Positions 27,479 through 37,021 are shown, counted from the first letter of the stretch. The stretch: 64,000 bases of DNA from Bacteroidales bacterium UBA5219 (GCA_002412425.1 DHVB01000077.1:62001-126000), one strand, 5' to 3'. A program made the numbers and translations. Notes: generated by a model not told the origin, from the sequence alone.

Positions 27479-28897
27479 TTATTTTTTAGGTAATTTATCT
27501 TCAACATATTTGAAGAAATATTTCTCGAAATTTTCTGATGGTGAAGGTGCCGGAGACATTAATAAACTTCCACGTGTATCAACTAAAAAATAAGTTGGGT
27601 ATGTATCAATTTTATAAGTAGATATTGTTTGTGAGTTTATTTCCGTAAATAAAAAAGTCCAGCCAAATTCGTTTTTATTAATATATGCTTTGGCACTTTC
27701 AATATCGCTGTCTGTAAGAATAGTTACAAAATTACATACTTCTTTATATCGTTTGTGAAGATTTCCCATCATAGCAAATTCCAACTGACAAGAATAAGTT
27801 TTGGTATTTGCAAATTGAATATAAGTGTATTTATTTTTAAATTCTTTTAAGCTATGCATTTCTCCTGCTGTATCAGGCAGTTCAAATGGAGGAGCTATTG
27901 TTCCTTTTGCCATGCTTAAAACATTGTCAGCAATATTTTGAGCCACATCTTGATGAAAAGGATATTGTGTAGAAAGATGTACAGAGTCTAAAGTCAATAA
28001 AAGTGGCAACCATTGTAAATTACCCCCACCAAAAGCATCATTAAGTCCTTTTAAAATTACCAATTCTTGAAATTGATTGTTTCTGAGAGATAAATTCCTG
28101 CTTAAAAACTTCTTCAAACGACTGATACTATGCCCATAAGTAATTATTGCGTAAAGAGAATCGCCGTGAGGTGCAACTAATAACAAATCAAAATATTTAG
28201 CATAAATATTATTAAACAAATCCATGTAAGCAGGATTGTCGTAAAGCACAGGAGCTTTAGTGTAATAGCTATAAACTATTTGGTCTTCATACTGTTTTTG
28301 AGTTGCTATATTTTTTAGAGCAGCAATTCTATATTTTTTATAATCTTGAAAATATTGATTATCGTAATTATTAAACTTTGAATTTATCTCTGTAATAAAA
28401 GTATCAACATCTGTTTGCAAGCCATTTACATATAATTCAATATATTTTAAATCTAAATAACGAAAATAGTAATAATCAAAATCTAAAATTAAATAATTCA
28501 AATCTGTTGGTTGCATATTTTTAATCCCGATTTGAATTGTTTCACTACTAAAAAATGGATTAAAAATATCTGATAGAGATTTTTCTTGAAATGGTGGCAA
28601 TATCAATTCATAGCTTGCATCAGGCTCTGCATAAAAATATGCATGATAAATTCCAAATTCTGCAAACACATATGTTATATCGTCAACTTCAAAATTAACA
28701 TCAAACTTACCATCTTTATCGATTTCTAACTCAAACAATTGCTTTTTTATAAAAGTTATTCTATCCGAATATTTATAAAAGATTATCGTATTTGAAGCAT
28801 ATTCTTTAGCCTCACCAAATATATGCACATTGCCAGCTCTAAGCCCAAAACTCAAGGCTATGAATAATATAAAAATCGTTTTTTTTAAATTTATCAT
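27479..28897 (-). CDS. Exported thioredoxin-fold (TlpA-like) protein without CXXC
   Basis: 472 residues from the ATG at 28897; the frame also extends to a TTG at 28909. A signal peptide (INLKKTIFILFIALSFGLRA) is followed by a 300-residue helical and beta region of unknown type (residues about 20-320), then a C-terminal thioredoxin-like domain (about 325-472) starting APPFELPDTAGEMHSLKEF. At the redox position the sequence is NTKTYSCQLEF: only one cysteine remains and the WCxxC is lost. The cis-proline segment TYPTYFLVD is kept. The domain order resembles Bacteroidota TlpA/AhpC-type periplasmic proteins. Without CXXC it is unlikely to be an oxidoreductase. Confidence 0.75.
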   Translation of the reverse strand: MINLKKTIFILFIALSFGLRAGNVHIFGEAKEYASNTIIFYKYSDRITFIKKQLFELEIDKDGKFDVNFEVDDITYVFAEFGIYHAYFYAEPDASYELILPPFQEKSLSDIFNPFFSSETIQIGIKNMQPTDLNYLILDFDYYYFRYLDLKYIELYVNGLQTDVDTFITEINSKFNNYDNQYFQDYKKYRIAALKNIATQKQYEDQIVYSYYTKAPVLYDNPAYMDLFNNIYAKYFDLLLVAPHGDSLYAIITYGHSISRLKKFLSRNLSLRNNQFQELVILKGLNDAFGGGNLQWLPLLLTLDSVHLSTQYPFHQDVAQNIADNVLSMAKGTIAPPFELPDTAGEMHSLKEFKNKYTYIQFANTKTYSCQLEFAMMGNLHKRYKEVCNFVTILTDSDIESAKAYINKNEFGWTFLFTEINSQTISTYKIDTYPTYFLVDTRGSLLMSPAPSPSENFEKYFFKYVEDKLPKK

Positions 28898-28976
28898 ATT
28901 TTTATGCAAATACTTTTTTCAATATCACTATTATAACTTGAATTAGTATCACTTTATTTTATCAGCCAACAATAAA

Positions 28977-29023
28977 AAAAAGACGGTGTCTCATAAGCTC
29001 TTACTTTTAACCAATGAGACACC
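28977..29023 (-). terminator. Terminator-like hairpin downstream of the S46 peptidase
   Basis: GGTGTCTCAT (28985-28994) and ATGAGACACC (29014-29023) form a perfect 10-base stem with a 19-base loop. On the minus strand a run of T follows (28984-28974), so it fits the end of the S46 transcript about 130 bases after its stop. Confidence 0.65.
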
Positions 29024-29067
29024 TTTCTTTTCTCAAAATAATTTTCCAAATAACAAAGAAAAATCAA

Positions 29068-29143
29068 GGTGTATTAGAAGTGTTCAAATGCAAGGACTTT
29101 TAACTTTTAACTGAGTATGACAGTTGGACACTTATAATACACC
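29068..29143. repeat. Long hairpin, 20 base pairs
   Basis: Arms 29068-29087 and 29124-29143 pair over 20 positions with one mismatch (29077/29134) and one wobble. The loop is 36 bases. It lies directly after the S46 stop on the minus strand and before the hairpin at 28985-29023. Its loop contains ACTTTTAACTTTTAACTGAG, related to the heptamers near ridA. There is no T run, so the role is uncertain: 3' mRNA end stabiliser or remnant of a small mobile repeat. Confidence 0.55.
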
Positions 29144-29151
29144 GTTATAAT

Positions 29152-31350
29152 TTACTTAGTTGTTCTAATATCAAGTTCACTCATAATATGCTTACAATCA
29201 TATAGTTTGTCGATTACCCAAACCACATATCTAGCATCAACATTAATTGTTTGTTGTAGTTCTGTGCTAAATAACAGATTACTACACAACCACTCCCAGT
29301 TTCCGTCAAAAGCTAAGCCGATTAACTCACCTTTTCCGTTAATTACTGGCGAGCCTGAGTTTCCACCTGTAATATCATTATTGCTCAAAAAGCAAATTGG
29401 TAAGTCTCCAGTTTTGTCAGCATATCTACCAAAATCTTTTTTAAGAATTTTTTCTTTAAGCTCAGCAGGAACAATAAATTCATCATCAGTAGGATCTTCT
29501 TTTTCTAAAATTCCTTTTGAATAAGTAACATAGTGATAATCAACACCATCACGAGGTTTGTAAGAATTAACTGTGCCATATGTTAAACGTAAAGTTGAGT
29601 TTGCATCAGGATAAAAAGTTCGATTAGCTTGAAATTCTCTTAAACCTTCAATAAATAATCTTTCGTTAACACCTATATCATTCATTGCACCTACATATGC
29701 CATTTGTATTGCAAATACATCTGTAAAAATATTACTAACAAAACTATAAATAGGATCTGAATTTAAAGCTTTATAACTTGGTTTTGCTAAAAAAGCGTCC
29801 ATTCTTGCTTTATCTGTAAAAATAGATTTAGTATAAACTGCTTGAGCAAATTTTTCTATTGACTCTTCTTCAGTTTTTGCTTTAAAATTCTTAAAAATAT
29901 AATTATTAAACACAGAATTACGTCTTTCTGCTGGTATATCGGCAATATACAATTTTAGAGAAGCTTCAAAAACTTTTCTATCTGTGTTTGGGAAATATTT
30001 GTCAAACATTCCTTCACTCATTTGTTTTAAGTTTTCAACAGTAGCATCTATGGCAGTTTGATTATTTTTTGCATCTTTTAAAAGATTAGCAAGATTCATA
30101 AATGCTTGAGCATTCATAACATTATCGCCACTTTGTAAAAGACCTAATGACAAGTAAATCATATCAAGAGTTGCTGGTCCGAAAGCTTCGTAACCTTGTT
30201 TTAAACTACTCAACACTTTTCCATATTTTGCATTTCTAGCTTCGTCGCTTTCTACCCATTTTTGGAAATCTTTTTCTAATTGTTCTTTTTGTTGAATAGC
30301 ATCTGTAGTTTTAAGTGTTAGGGCTTCTCCCTTGAACAATTTATGTCCATTTGCACTTGATGCATAAGAGTCAGATTTTGCTAATCTAACATTAATATCT
30401 GCATCCATGTCAACTTTTAAAGTTTTTAATTGTGTTTCTAGAATAGTAACAACTGCTGGATTAAAGAAATCTCTTTTATAAATCATTCCATAAGAGCTAA
30501 GATATCTTTCTGTTTGTCCTGGATAGCCGACAATCATTGCAAAATCTCCCTCTTCCACTCCTGCTATAGATACTGGAAGATAATGAAGTGGCTCATATGG
30601 TACATTATCTTTGTTATATCCTTTTGTTGGTTTTCCATCTGGAGACATATAAACTCTAAAAACTGAAAAATCGCCTGTATGACGGGGCCACATCCAGTTG
30701 TCGGTATCTCCACCAAATTTTCCTATTGATTGAGGAGGTGTTCCTACAAGTCGTACATCACCAAACACTTCGTAAACAAAAAGATAATATTCGCCACCTT
30801 GATACATCTCGGAAACAGAAGCTTCGTAGTGAGTGTCTTTTTTGGCTTCTTCAGCAATTTCTTTCATTGCTTTACTTACCATTTTTTCTCTTTCTCCCTC
30901 AGAAGTTTCGTCTGTAACTCCATTTAATACTCGAGCAGTAACGTCTTCAATTCTTACAACTCTGCTCACTCTCATATCACTAGCCGAAAGCTCTTCATCA
31001 TAAGATTTTGCCCAAAAACCATCATCAAGATAATTATGTTCTGGAGAGCTTAGCTTTGTAATTGCTTCATAACCGCAGTGGTGGTTTGTAAATAATAAGC
31101 CTTTAGCACTAACTATTTCACCTGTACAAAATCCCATTCCTTGAGAGTTTTGCAATTGAAAAATAGCATCTTTCAAACTTGAATTATTTATGCTGTAAAT
31201 TTCTTCAGCAGTTAACTTGCAACCAAGTTTTTGCATATCAGCATAATTTAATTGAGCTATTTTATTTAATAGCCACATACCTTCGTCTGGAGTTGTAAAT
31301 GCTACAAGTGAGAACCAAACGCTAATAAATAAAAAGATAAGTTTTTTCAT
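29152..31350 (-). CDS. S46-family dipeptidyl-peptidase, DPP7 type
   Basis: 732 residues from ATG at 31350, which starts MKKLIFLFISVWFSLVAF, a proper signal peptide; an upstream in-frame start at 31389 adds 13 residues and is unlikely. It is a periplasmic serine peptidase that removes dipeptides from peptide N-termini. The His motif TNHHCGYEAI is near residue 85 and the Ser motif GGNSGSPVING near 650. In P. gingivalis numbering the catalytic Ser is 655 and the P1 selector 673; here the residue 18 after the Ser is the Gly in FDGNWE, as in DPP7, not Arg as in DPP11. It should prefer hydrophobic P1 residues. It would feed amino-acid fermentation. Confidence 0.93.
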   Translation of the reverse strand: MKKLIFLFISVWFSLVAFTTPDEGMWLLNKIAQLNYADMQKLGCKLTAEEIYSINNSSLKDAIFQLQNSQGMGFCTGEIVSAKGLLFTNHHCGYEAITKLSSPEHNYLDDGFWAKSYDEELSASDMRVSRVVRIEDVTARVLNGVTDETSEGEREKMVSKAMKEIAEEAKKDTHYEASVSEMYQGGEYYLFVYEVFGDVRLVGTPPQSIGKFGGDTDNWMWPRHTGDFSVFRVYMSPDGKPTKGYNKDNVPYEPLHYLPVSIAGVEEGDFAMIVGYPGQTERYLSSYGMIYKRDFFNPAVVTILETQLKTLKVDMDADINVRLAKSDSYASSANGHKLFKGEALTLKTTDAIQQKEQLEKDFQKWVESDEARNAKYGKVLSSLKQGYEAFGPATLDMIYLSLGLLQSGDNVMNAQAFMNLANLLKDAKNNQTAIDATVENLKQMSEGMFDKYFPNTDRKVFEASLKLYIADIPAERRNSVFNNYIFKNFKAKTEEESIEKFAQAVYTKSIFTDKARMDAFLAKPSYKALNSDPIYSFVSNIFTDVFAIQMAYVGAMNDIGVNERLFIEGLREFQANRTFYPDANSTLRLTYGTVNSYKPRDGVDYHYVTYSKGILEKEDPTDDEFIVPAELKEKILKKDFGRYADKTGDLPICFLSNNDITGGNSGSPVINGKGELIGLAFDGNWEWLCSNLLFSTELQQTINVDARYVVWVIDKLYDCKHIMSELDIRTTK

Positions 31351-31446
31351 AAAAATAATTTTAATATTTAATAATTCTTTAGTTAACAAAGTTGCGAAAA
31401 AAATATATAAAATAACCTTACTTTTCTTAAAAATATCTTAAAAGAA

Positions 31447-32589
31447 TTAAAGTTTAATAAATTTTGATTGTATTTTATAATTCTGACCTAATAGTTCAAT
31501 AAAATAAATTCCTGCTGGCAACAAAGACACATCAATATCTAAAACTTGATTTACAAATTGCTTTTTAGAAGTTTTTATCATGCAGTTTCCTTTTGCATCT
31601 GATATAGAATATTTAATTTTTCCAGGCAAATTTACCATTATACTTATTTTATCATTGGTGGGATTAGGATATATCTCACAAACTGAATGTAAATTTTCTT
31701 CTTTTAATCCTAATGTTGAAAGTTTAATTTCATAAAGAGATTGCACGTGTCCTAAAAAATTTTCATTTGAAAACCAAAGCCTGTCATTGTCTCGAAAAAT
31801 TATTGCTTCTGTCTGATAACCGTTCAAGCTCAACTCATATCTTAGATTATTTCCACCAAAAAAATCATTATTATCAAAATCGGATAAAACGACTAAAAAT
31901 GACGGTGCCGGAATGCCATACACATAGCCAATTAATGCTATTGTATTTGTTTCTGGATTGTAATCAGCTCCGCACACTAAACCTTGTGTATCCAATGTAT
32001 CTAAACGTTGAGCCATATAATGACCCGGAACTTTTGGTAAAGAATACAAGTAACATTTTTTATTTACCCAATTTTTTGAAAAAAGGTATAAGCTATCATC
32101 TTTGGCAATAAAAGCTTCACAGTCGAAATCGGTATCATTAGACTTATCTATAGCTTCTGGATATATACTTGGATCATAAGTAAAATAAATAATATCCGAT
32201 GCTACTGAATCAAGTTGTTCATTATCCAAATCTGCAAGTAAAATTCTATAAATTTTTAAATCTTCTCTAGTTCCACTACTATTATTGCCAAAATCACCTA
32301 TATATAAATATTCTCCATCATGGCAAATATCTTCCCAGTCTATATTTGTGGCATTTAAAATTAACTTTTCTTCTAAAACAGAGCCGTTAATAGAGTCAAT
32401 TCTATACAATTTAGGATCACCACCAGAGTCGTTATGTGTCCAAACTTTGTTATTATAAATAATTAATCCTGATGTTTCGGATACTACTTCATCTAAAGTG
32501 GTAATTAAAACAGGATCAATTTTTTGAGAAAAACTAAATACAGGAATTATAATAAATAAATATATTATAAATATTTTTTTACTCTTCAT
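31447..32589 (-). CDS. T9SS-exported beta-propeller-like protein
   Basis: 380 residues with a signal peptide ([16 protein letters not shown]). The middle (about 25-290) consists of blocks such as [34 protein letters not shown] and [21 protein letters not shown], a pattern seen in secreted beta-propellers. The last 75 residues are a type A T9SS sorting domain ([16 protein letters not shown], then [13 protein letters not shown]). Function unknown. Its start overlaps the end of fbp by 11 bases, so the two are read from one transcript although their roles look unrelated. Confidence 0.8.
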   Translation of the reverse strand: MKSKKIFIIYLFIIIPVFSFSQKIDPVLITTLDEVVSETSGLIIYNNKVWTHNDSGGDPKLYRIDSINGSVLEEKLILNATNIDWEDICHDGEYLYIGDFGNNSSGTREDLKIYRILLADLDNEQLDSVASDIIYFTYDPSIYPEAIDKSNDTDFDCEAFIAKDDSLYLFSKNWVNKKCYLYSLPKVPGHYMAQRLDTLDTQGLVCGADYNPETNTIALIGYVYGIPAPSFLVVLSDFDNNDFFGGNNLRYELSLNGYQTEAIIFRDNDRLWFSNENFLGHVQSLYEIKLSTLGLKEENLHSVCEIYPNPTNDKISIMVNLPGKIKYSISDAKGNCMIKTSKKQFVNQVLDIDVSLLPAGIYFIELLGQNYKIQSKFIKL

Positions 32590-33607
32590 CTTTGAATTCT
32601 CTCATAAATTCTTCAGCTTTTTCAACCATTTCTTTTGAGCCTACAAAAAATGGCACTCGTTGATGAATGTTTGTAGGTTGAATTTCTAAAATTCTATTTC
32701 CATAACCATCTGTTGCCTTTCCTCCTGCTTGTTCTGCAAGAAAAGCTATAGGATTACATTCATACATAAGTCTAAGTTTTCCATTTGGTGCAGAAGCTGT
32801 TTTTGGATATAAATATATGCCACCTTTCAACAAATTTCTATGAAAATCAGCAACTAAAGAACCTATATATCGCGAAGTAAGAGGACGACCAGTTTCTTTA
32901 TCATTTTCTTGGCACCATCTCAAATATTTTTTTACACCTGGTTCAAATTTCACATAATTACCTTCGTTTATAGAATAAATTTTTCCATTTTTTGGTGTTA
33001 CCATAAAATAATGCGACATACAAAACTCACCTATCGAAGGGTCATAAGTAAAACCTGTTGTTCCTAAACCTGTAGTATAAACCAACATAGTTGATGAACC
33101 ATATATTATATAACCTGCTGCTACTTGTTTTGTTCCGGGCTGTAAAAAATCTTCTTTAGTAACTTTTTCTCCAACTGGTGAAATCCTTCTATAAATCGAA
33201 AAAATTGTACCTACAGAAACGTTGACATCAATATTTGAGCTACCATCTAGCGGATCCATACAGATAACATAGTTTCCTTCTTTCGACATTTCGTCATCAA
33301 ACACTACTATTTCATCGCATTCTTCGGAAGCTATACCACAAACGATACCAGAAGCTTGCAAAGCTTTTGTAAAAACTTCATCAGCATAAACATCAAGTTT
33401 TTGTTGAGCTTCGCCTTGAATATTGATATGGTCGGCTTCGCCAATAATACTTGTTTCTAATCCAGCTTTGTTGATTTTATTATTTACAATCTTAGCTGCT
33501 AAACCTATGTGCATCAGCAATCTAGAAAGTTCGCCTTTAGCATAAGGAAATGCCGATTGTTTTTGAATAATTACCTCATTTAAAGTTAAAATACGTGAAC
33601 TTGCCAT
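32579..33607 (-). CDS. fbp: Fructose-1,6-bisphosphatase, class I
   Basis: 342-residue gluconeogenic enzyme that removes the 1-phosphate of fructose 1,6-bisphosphate. The metal-binding motif [19 protein letters not shown] is at about 117-135, EADH and ASEECDE-type acidic residues are upstream (about 55-100), and substrate residues in [23 protein letters not shown] follow (about 245-267). Length is normal for class I. With gap it supports gluconeogenesis from amino acids and acids. Confidence 0.97.
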   Translation of the reverse strand: MASSRILTLNEVIIQKQSAFPYAKGELSRLLMHIGLAAKIVNNKINKAGLETSIIGEADHINIQGEAQQKLDVYADEVFTKALQASGIVCGIASEECDEIVVFDDEMSKEGNYVICMDPLDGSSNIDVNVSVGTIFSIYRRISPVGEKVTKEDFLQPGTKQVAAGYIIYGSSTMLVYTTGLGTTGFTYDPSIGEFCMSHYFMVTPKNGKIYSINEGNYVKFEPGVKKYLRWCQENDKETGRPLTSRYIGSLVADFHRNLLKGGIYLYPKTASAPNGKLRLMYECNPIAFLAEQAGGKATDGYGNRILEIQPTNIHQRVPFFVGSKEMVEKAEEFMREFKDEE

Positions 33608-33716
33608 AAAGATTTATTTTTTTGCTAATTTAAGTTTTTATTTTCTCTTTTCACAAAAAAATTTTTACTTTTACATCAAATTATATTTTTTATTATACAA
33701 ATTCAAATTTATTATT

Positions 33717-34373
33717 ATGAAATTAAAAAAAACACTATTATTAATTATTCCTTTATTTTTATTTAGCTGTGTAGTTCAGCAAGATATTGTCTTTAATAAA
33801 GATTTTTCAGGCTCGTATAAATATTCTATAGATTTTAAAGAATATGTTAAATACCTAAAAGCAGAAGTTGATGAAAAAACTGATGAAGAAAATTATTTAT
33901 CAAATATAGATTTTGAAGAATATTTAAATTTTGTGAAGTCTGGTTTAGAAAATATTTTAGGAATTGAAAATTTAAAAATTGTAAATAATGCAGAAGAAGG
34001 CGAAGTTTATTTTTCTTACGATTTTGCCGATATAAATACATTGAACCAAGCACTTCGTTATTCAAATTTGGATACAAAAACTAATGAATACTCATCTTAC
34101 TTTGAGAAAAAATGTAAAACAATAACTTATGTTAGACCAAAAATCCATACAGAAGAAAATAAAAATATAGAAGATGAAAATAAAATAGATTTTGATGATA
34201 ACAGCTTATTTACTTGGGTGTTTAATTTAGAATTTGCAACAGATGTTAAAAAACACAACTTAGCAAACGATACAACTATTTCAATTCAAAAAGGTGGCAG
34301 AAAATTTACAGAAACCAATAATATTTATGATTATACTAACAAAGAAACAAAATGGGAGTTTAAATTGAAGTAA
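33717..34373 (+). CDS. Putative lipoprotein, unknown function
   Basis: 218 residues with lipobox LFSC at about 15-18 after MKLKKTLLLIIPLFLFSC. The mature part is acidic and lysine-rich (YLKAEVDEKTDEENYL), with a central region NIDFEEYLNFVKSGLENILGIENLK and a C-terminal strand-rich part ending YDYTNKETKWEFKLK. No domain was recognised. It converges on the T9SS gene at 34381-36180 with eight bases between. Confidence 0.55.
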   Translation: MKLKKTLLLIIPLFLFSCVVQQDIVFNKDFSGSYKYSIDFKEYVKYLKAEVDEKTDEENYLSNIDFEEYLNFVKSGLENILGIENLKIVNNAEEGEVYFSYDFADINTLNQALRYSNLDTKTNEYSSYFEKKCKTITYVRPKIHTEENKNIEDENKIDFDDNSLFTWVFNLEFATDVKKHNLANDTTISIQKGGRKFTETNNIYDYTNKETKWEFKLK

Positions 34374-34380
34374 AATCAAC

Positions 34381-36180
34381 TTATTTTTTCATTATTAATT
34401 TTGTTGTAAGTTTAGAGTTTTTTAAATAAACATTCACAAAATAAATTCCCGACTTAAATGTTGATAAATCTAAATTACCTACATATCTCTGTTTATTTAT
34501 TATTTCCTTACCTGCAATATCTGTTATGCTAATAAAAATATCAGCTTTAATATTTTCATCAACATTACCTATATTAATATAAAGTATAGAATTTGTTGGG
34601 TTAGGAAAAACAGAAATTTGATTATATAGAATTTCATTTGTAAAAACTTGTGTAACAACAGTTAGATTTAGAGTAACAGTGCTATCGCAACCAAATTCAT
34701 TAATTAAATGAGATACATATTCACCTGTCTCTGTTAATTCTTGATTATTAAACACAAATGTTTCACCTTCATTAATAGTTTCGTTTAAAATTATTTCATT
34801 TGTAGGGTTAACAATCAGATTTAGAAATACAATACTATCGCAAGACTGTGCTGAACTTAATTCAAGTGTATATTCACCTGTTTCAAAAATTTCTTCATCA
34901 CCAAATAAATAATATTCACCTTCGCAAATAGTATCTTTTAAGTTTGTTTCAAATTGTTCAACAAATTCCAAATTCAAATTCACTACACTATCACAACCAT
35001 AAACAGTTTCAAATGTGTGAGCAATGTTTGTGTTTTCAGTATAAGTTGCGCCTGCAAATTCGTAAGAACTTCCAACACAAAGTTGAATATGTGTTGAATT
35101 ATTATAAATAGGATTTACTGTTAGGTTTAAATAATGCTTATCATAACAACCATTAGAATTTTCAACAGCTACTTCATGAGTTCCTGCCTCGCTAAATTCT
35201 TGATCGAAAAAAGTATAAGAACCACCTTGGCAAATAGCAACATTCTGGATTGAACTTTCTGAAGGAAGAATTGTAATACTTTGATTAATTACTGCACTAG
35301 GACAAATATCTGGATTAGATGAGTTCATTGATTTTACATCAAATTCTATTATTGGGTTTTCTGCGTCATAATCTGGAATTATACCCGAAAGACTTGCAGT
35401 TTTTGCTATTTCATCAAACGTTACACTTATCCAGTCTGGCAACGATAACTGATCTATCATATTATCATTATCACCAAGTCTATAAGTTAAAAAAAGTTCA
35501 TCACCTGAGCAATATTCAGTTTCACCTTCGAGAAAAGTAATTTCACTTTCACTACAAACTGGAATTATTATTTCGCTAGTAAACAAAGTTTCTGGACTAG
35601 TGCAAGACGAAGCTGCTTTGTCGGAATGTGAAGTCCCCGCAGTACTACAATATTCGTTACCATTAGACTGAAAACTTGTTAAAATACTAGAACCCGAATT
35701 TGAGCATTTTTGAATTTCGACTTTAAATTTATATAGTCCTGGTTCGGTAAAATTCATAGATAGAACTATAGGACGATTTCTATTAACACACCAATTATCA
35801 AAAATGCCAAGAGTAAAAGCTATGTAGGTTGTAAACATCGGTTTTATACTTATATACCCACTACCAGAACTGATAGTTTGAGTAACATAATTTTCTCCTT
35901 GTCCTCTAACTGCAAATTCTGCATGTCCATATTCTTCTATACTCGAAATAGGCGTTGTGAAATCATCTTTAAAAACTTTATAATAAATAGCACATAAATC
36001 ATCAACTAAACCATAAGAATATACTCTTGCTGTACATTGCACTTCTTGCCCAACAGAATAATAATCATCTAATTCTGTATATTCAATTTCTGGGACATTA
36101 GCTGTATATTTTTGCGATAATAAAATATTGGAATGCAAAAACAATAGTAAAAATAAAAATTTATAACTTAACTTTATCAT
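34381..36180 (-). CDS. T9SS-exported protein sharing the N-terminal domain of 1057-3240
   Basis: 599 residues. Signal peptide 1-23 (ending NILLSQ). Residues about 24-205 are homologous to the same region of the protein at 1057-3240 (FTLGIFDNWC, RNRPI, NFTEPGLYKFKV, and DDLCAIYYKVFKDD against DSLCSMGYKIYKDD). Residues 205-300 resemble an Ig/cadherin-like block. About 300-510 are four repeats, most with an ending of the GCDSxVxLNL type, a common low-complexity surface repeat. The last 75 residues are a type A sorting domain (ISVFPNPTNSILYINI, then STFKSGIYFVNVYL). Surface exposed; function unknown, adhesion likely. Confidence 0.85.
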   Translation of the reverse strand: MIKLSYKFLFLLLFLHSNILLSQKYTANVPEIEYTELDDYYSVGQEVQCTARVYSYGLVDDLCAIYYKVFKDDFTTPISSIEEYGHAEFAVRGQGENYVTQTISSGSGYISIKPMFTTYIAFTLGIFDNWCVNRNRPIVLSMNFTEPGLYKFKVEIQKCSNSGSSILTSFQSNGNEYCSTAGTSHSDKAASSCTSPETLFTSEIIIPVCSESEITFLEGETEYCSGDELFLTYRLGDNDNMIDQLSLPDWISVTFDEIAKTASLSGIIPDYDAENPIIEFDVKSMNSSNPDICPSAVINQSITILPSESSIQNVAICQGGSYTFFDQEFSEAGTHEVAVENSNGCYDKHYLNLTVNPIYNNSTHIQLCVGSSYEFAGATYTENTNIAHTFETVYGCDSVVNLNLEFVEQFETNLKDTICEGEYYLFGDEEIFETGEYTLELSSAQSCDSIVFLNLIVNPTNEIILNETINEGETFVFNNQELTETGEYVSHLINEFGCDSTVTLNLTVVTQVFTNEILYNQISVFPNPTNSILYINIGNVDENIKADIFISITDIAGKEIINKQRYVGNLDLSTFKSGIYFVNVYLKNSKLTTKLIMKK

Positions 36181-36209
36181 AGTTTAATTTTATAGTGTTT
36201 ACAAAACTT

Positions 36210-36217
36210 CAAACATA
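36210..36217 (-). promoter_or_regulatory. -7 element, T9SS gene at 34381-36180
   Basis: On the minus strand TATGTTTG matches TAnnTTTG, 29 bases before the start codon. Confidence 0.45.
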
Positions 36218-36274
36218 ATAATATTTTTTTAATTCCAAACCTGAAAATAAAAAACATATTAAATTAGTTTTAAT

Positions 36275-36360
36275 CCAAGCAAGTGTGGTTGTATTCTCAA
36301 GAATACAATTTTAATTATATTTTGTATTTTCTAAAATACAATACAATTTTATTGACTTGG
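36275..36360. repeat. Tandem palindromes within a loosely paired outer stem
   Basis: TTGTATTCT-CA-AGAATACAA (36289-36308) and TTGTATTTT-CT-AAAATACAA (36322-36341) are two perfect 9-base stems of related sequence. They are flanked by CCAAG (36275-36279) and CTTGG (36356-36360), which can pair. The remaining sequence of the 440-base gap (36181-36622) holds a promoter, TTTTGTG-type short repeats near 36500 and the heptamer array at 36556-36632; I saw no gene. Confidence 0.6.
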
Positions 36361-36555
36361 AAAAATTGCAACTTTATAAACTTTTAACTGAGTTATTGTG
36401 TTGCCAAAATTAAGTTAAAAGGTAAAAGTTAAAAGTTACAAGCGGTTTTTTGCTTGGCATTCCTTTATGAACTTTTAACTTTACAAACTTTTAACTTTTG
36501 TGTCCTTTTGTGCCCTTTTGTGTCTTTTGTGGTTCAAACAATAGACGCGTCAGCC

Positions 36556-36632
36556 ACTTTTAACTTTATACTTTTAACTTTCGACTTTCAACTTTCAACT
36601 TTCAACTTTTAACTTTTAACTTTTAACTTTTA
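36556..36632. repeat. Heptamer tandem array overlapping the ridA 3' end
   Basis: Eleven 7-base units (ACTTTTA, ACTTTCA and variants such as ACTTTAT and ACTTTCG) run without break from 36556 to 36632. On the coding strand the unit is AGTTAAA or AGTTGAA. The last units cover the ridA stop codon at 36623-36625. Confidence 0.85.
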
Positions 36633-37009
36633 ACTGATTTCGCTGCAATAGTTTCAATTTCTATCATAGCATCGAGTGGCAATCCTTTTACAGCAAAAGC
36701 AGCTCTTGCAGGAGGATTATTTGGATAATATTTTCCATAGACCTCATTCATCGCTTTAAAGTTTGCCATATCGCTAAGCAGGCAAGTTGATTTAATTACA
36801 TTATCAAAACTGTATCCTGCTTCTTTTAGGATAGCTTCAATATTTTTCATTACTTGTTCGGTCTGTGCTGTAATTCCTTCTGGAATTTTTCCTGTTTCAG
36901 GATTTACTGGCACTTGTCCGCTAATAAAAAGCATTCCATTCGCTTCTACTGCTTGGCTGTATGGTCCAATTGCTTTTGGTGCTTTTTCTGTACTAATTAT
37001 TTTTTTCAT
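36623..37009 (-). CDS. ridA: RidA-family enamine/imine deaminase
   Basis: 128-residue cytosolic enzyme that hydrolyses reactive enamines made by PLP enzymes. Typical motifs are APKAIGPYSQAVEANGMLFISGQ (9-31), LSDMANFKAMNEVYGKYF-like (about 82-99) and PPARAAFAVKGLPLDAMIEIE (about 101-121, with the key Arg). The end (AAKSVKS) is encoded by the heptamer array and extends past the usual family end. It is the last gene of the FAH-pta-ackA-ptb-buk operon, 12 bases after buk. Confidence 0.93.
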   Translation of the reverse strand: MKKIISTEKAPKAIGPYSQAVEANGMLFISGQVPVNPETGKIPEGITAQTEQVMKNIEAILKEAGYSFDNVIKSTCLLSDMANFKAMNEVYGKYYPNNPPARAAFAVKGLPLDAMIEIETIAAKSVKS

Positions 37010-37021
37010 TTTATTTAAAAA

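Noticed and set aside
30726..30927. Plus-strand ORFs within the S46 peptidase gene
   Set aside because: Shadow frames of a conserved gene, with low-complexity translation.
31351..31389. Upstream extension of the S46 peptidase
   Set aside because: The internal ATG at 31350 gives a clean signal peptide; the extra 13 residues would precede it.
36556..36632. Possible CRISPR array
   Set aside because: The unit is only 7 bases with no spacers; it is a simple tandem repeat.
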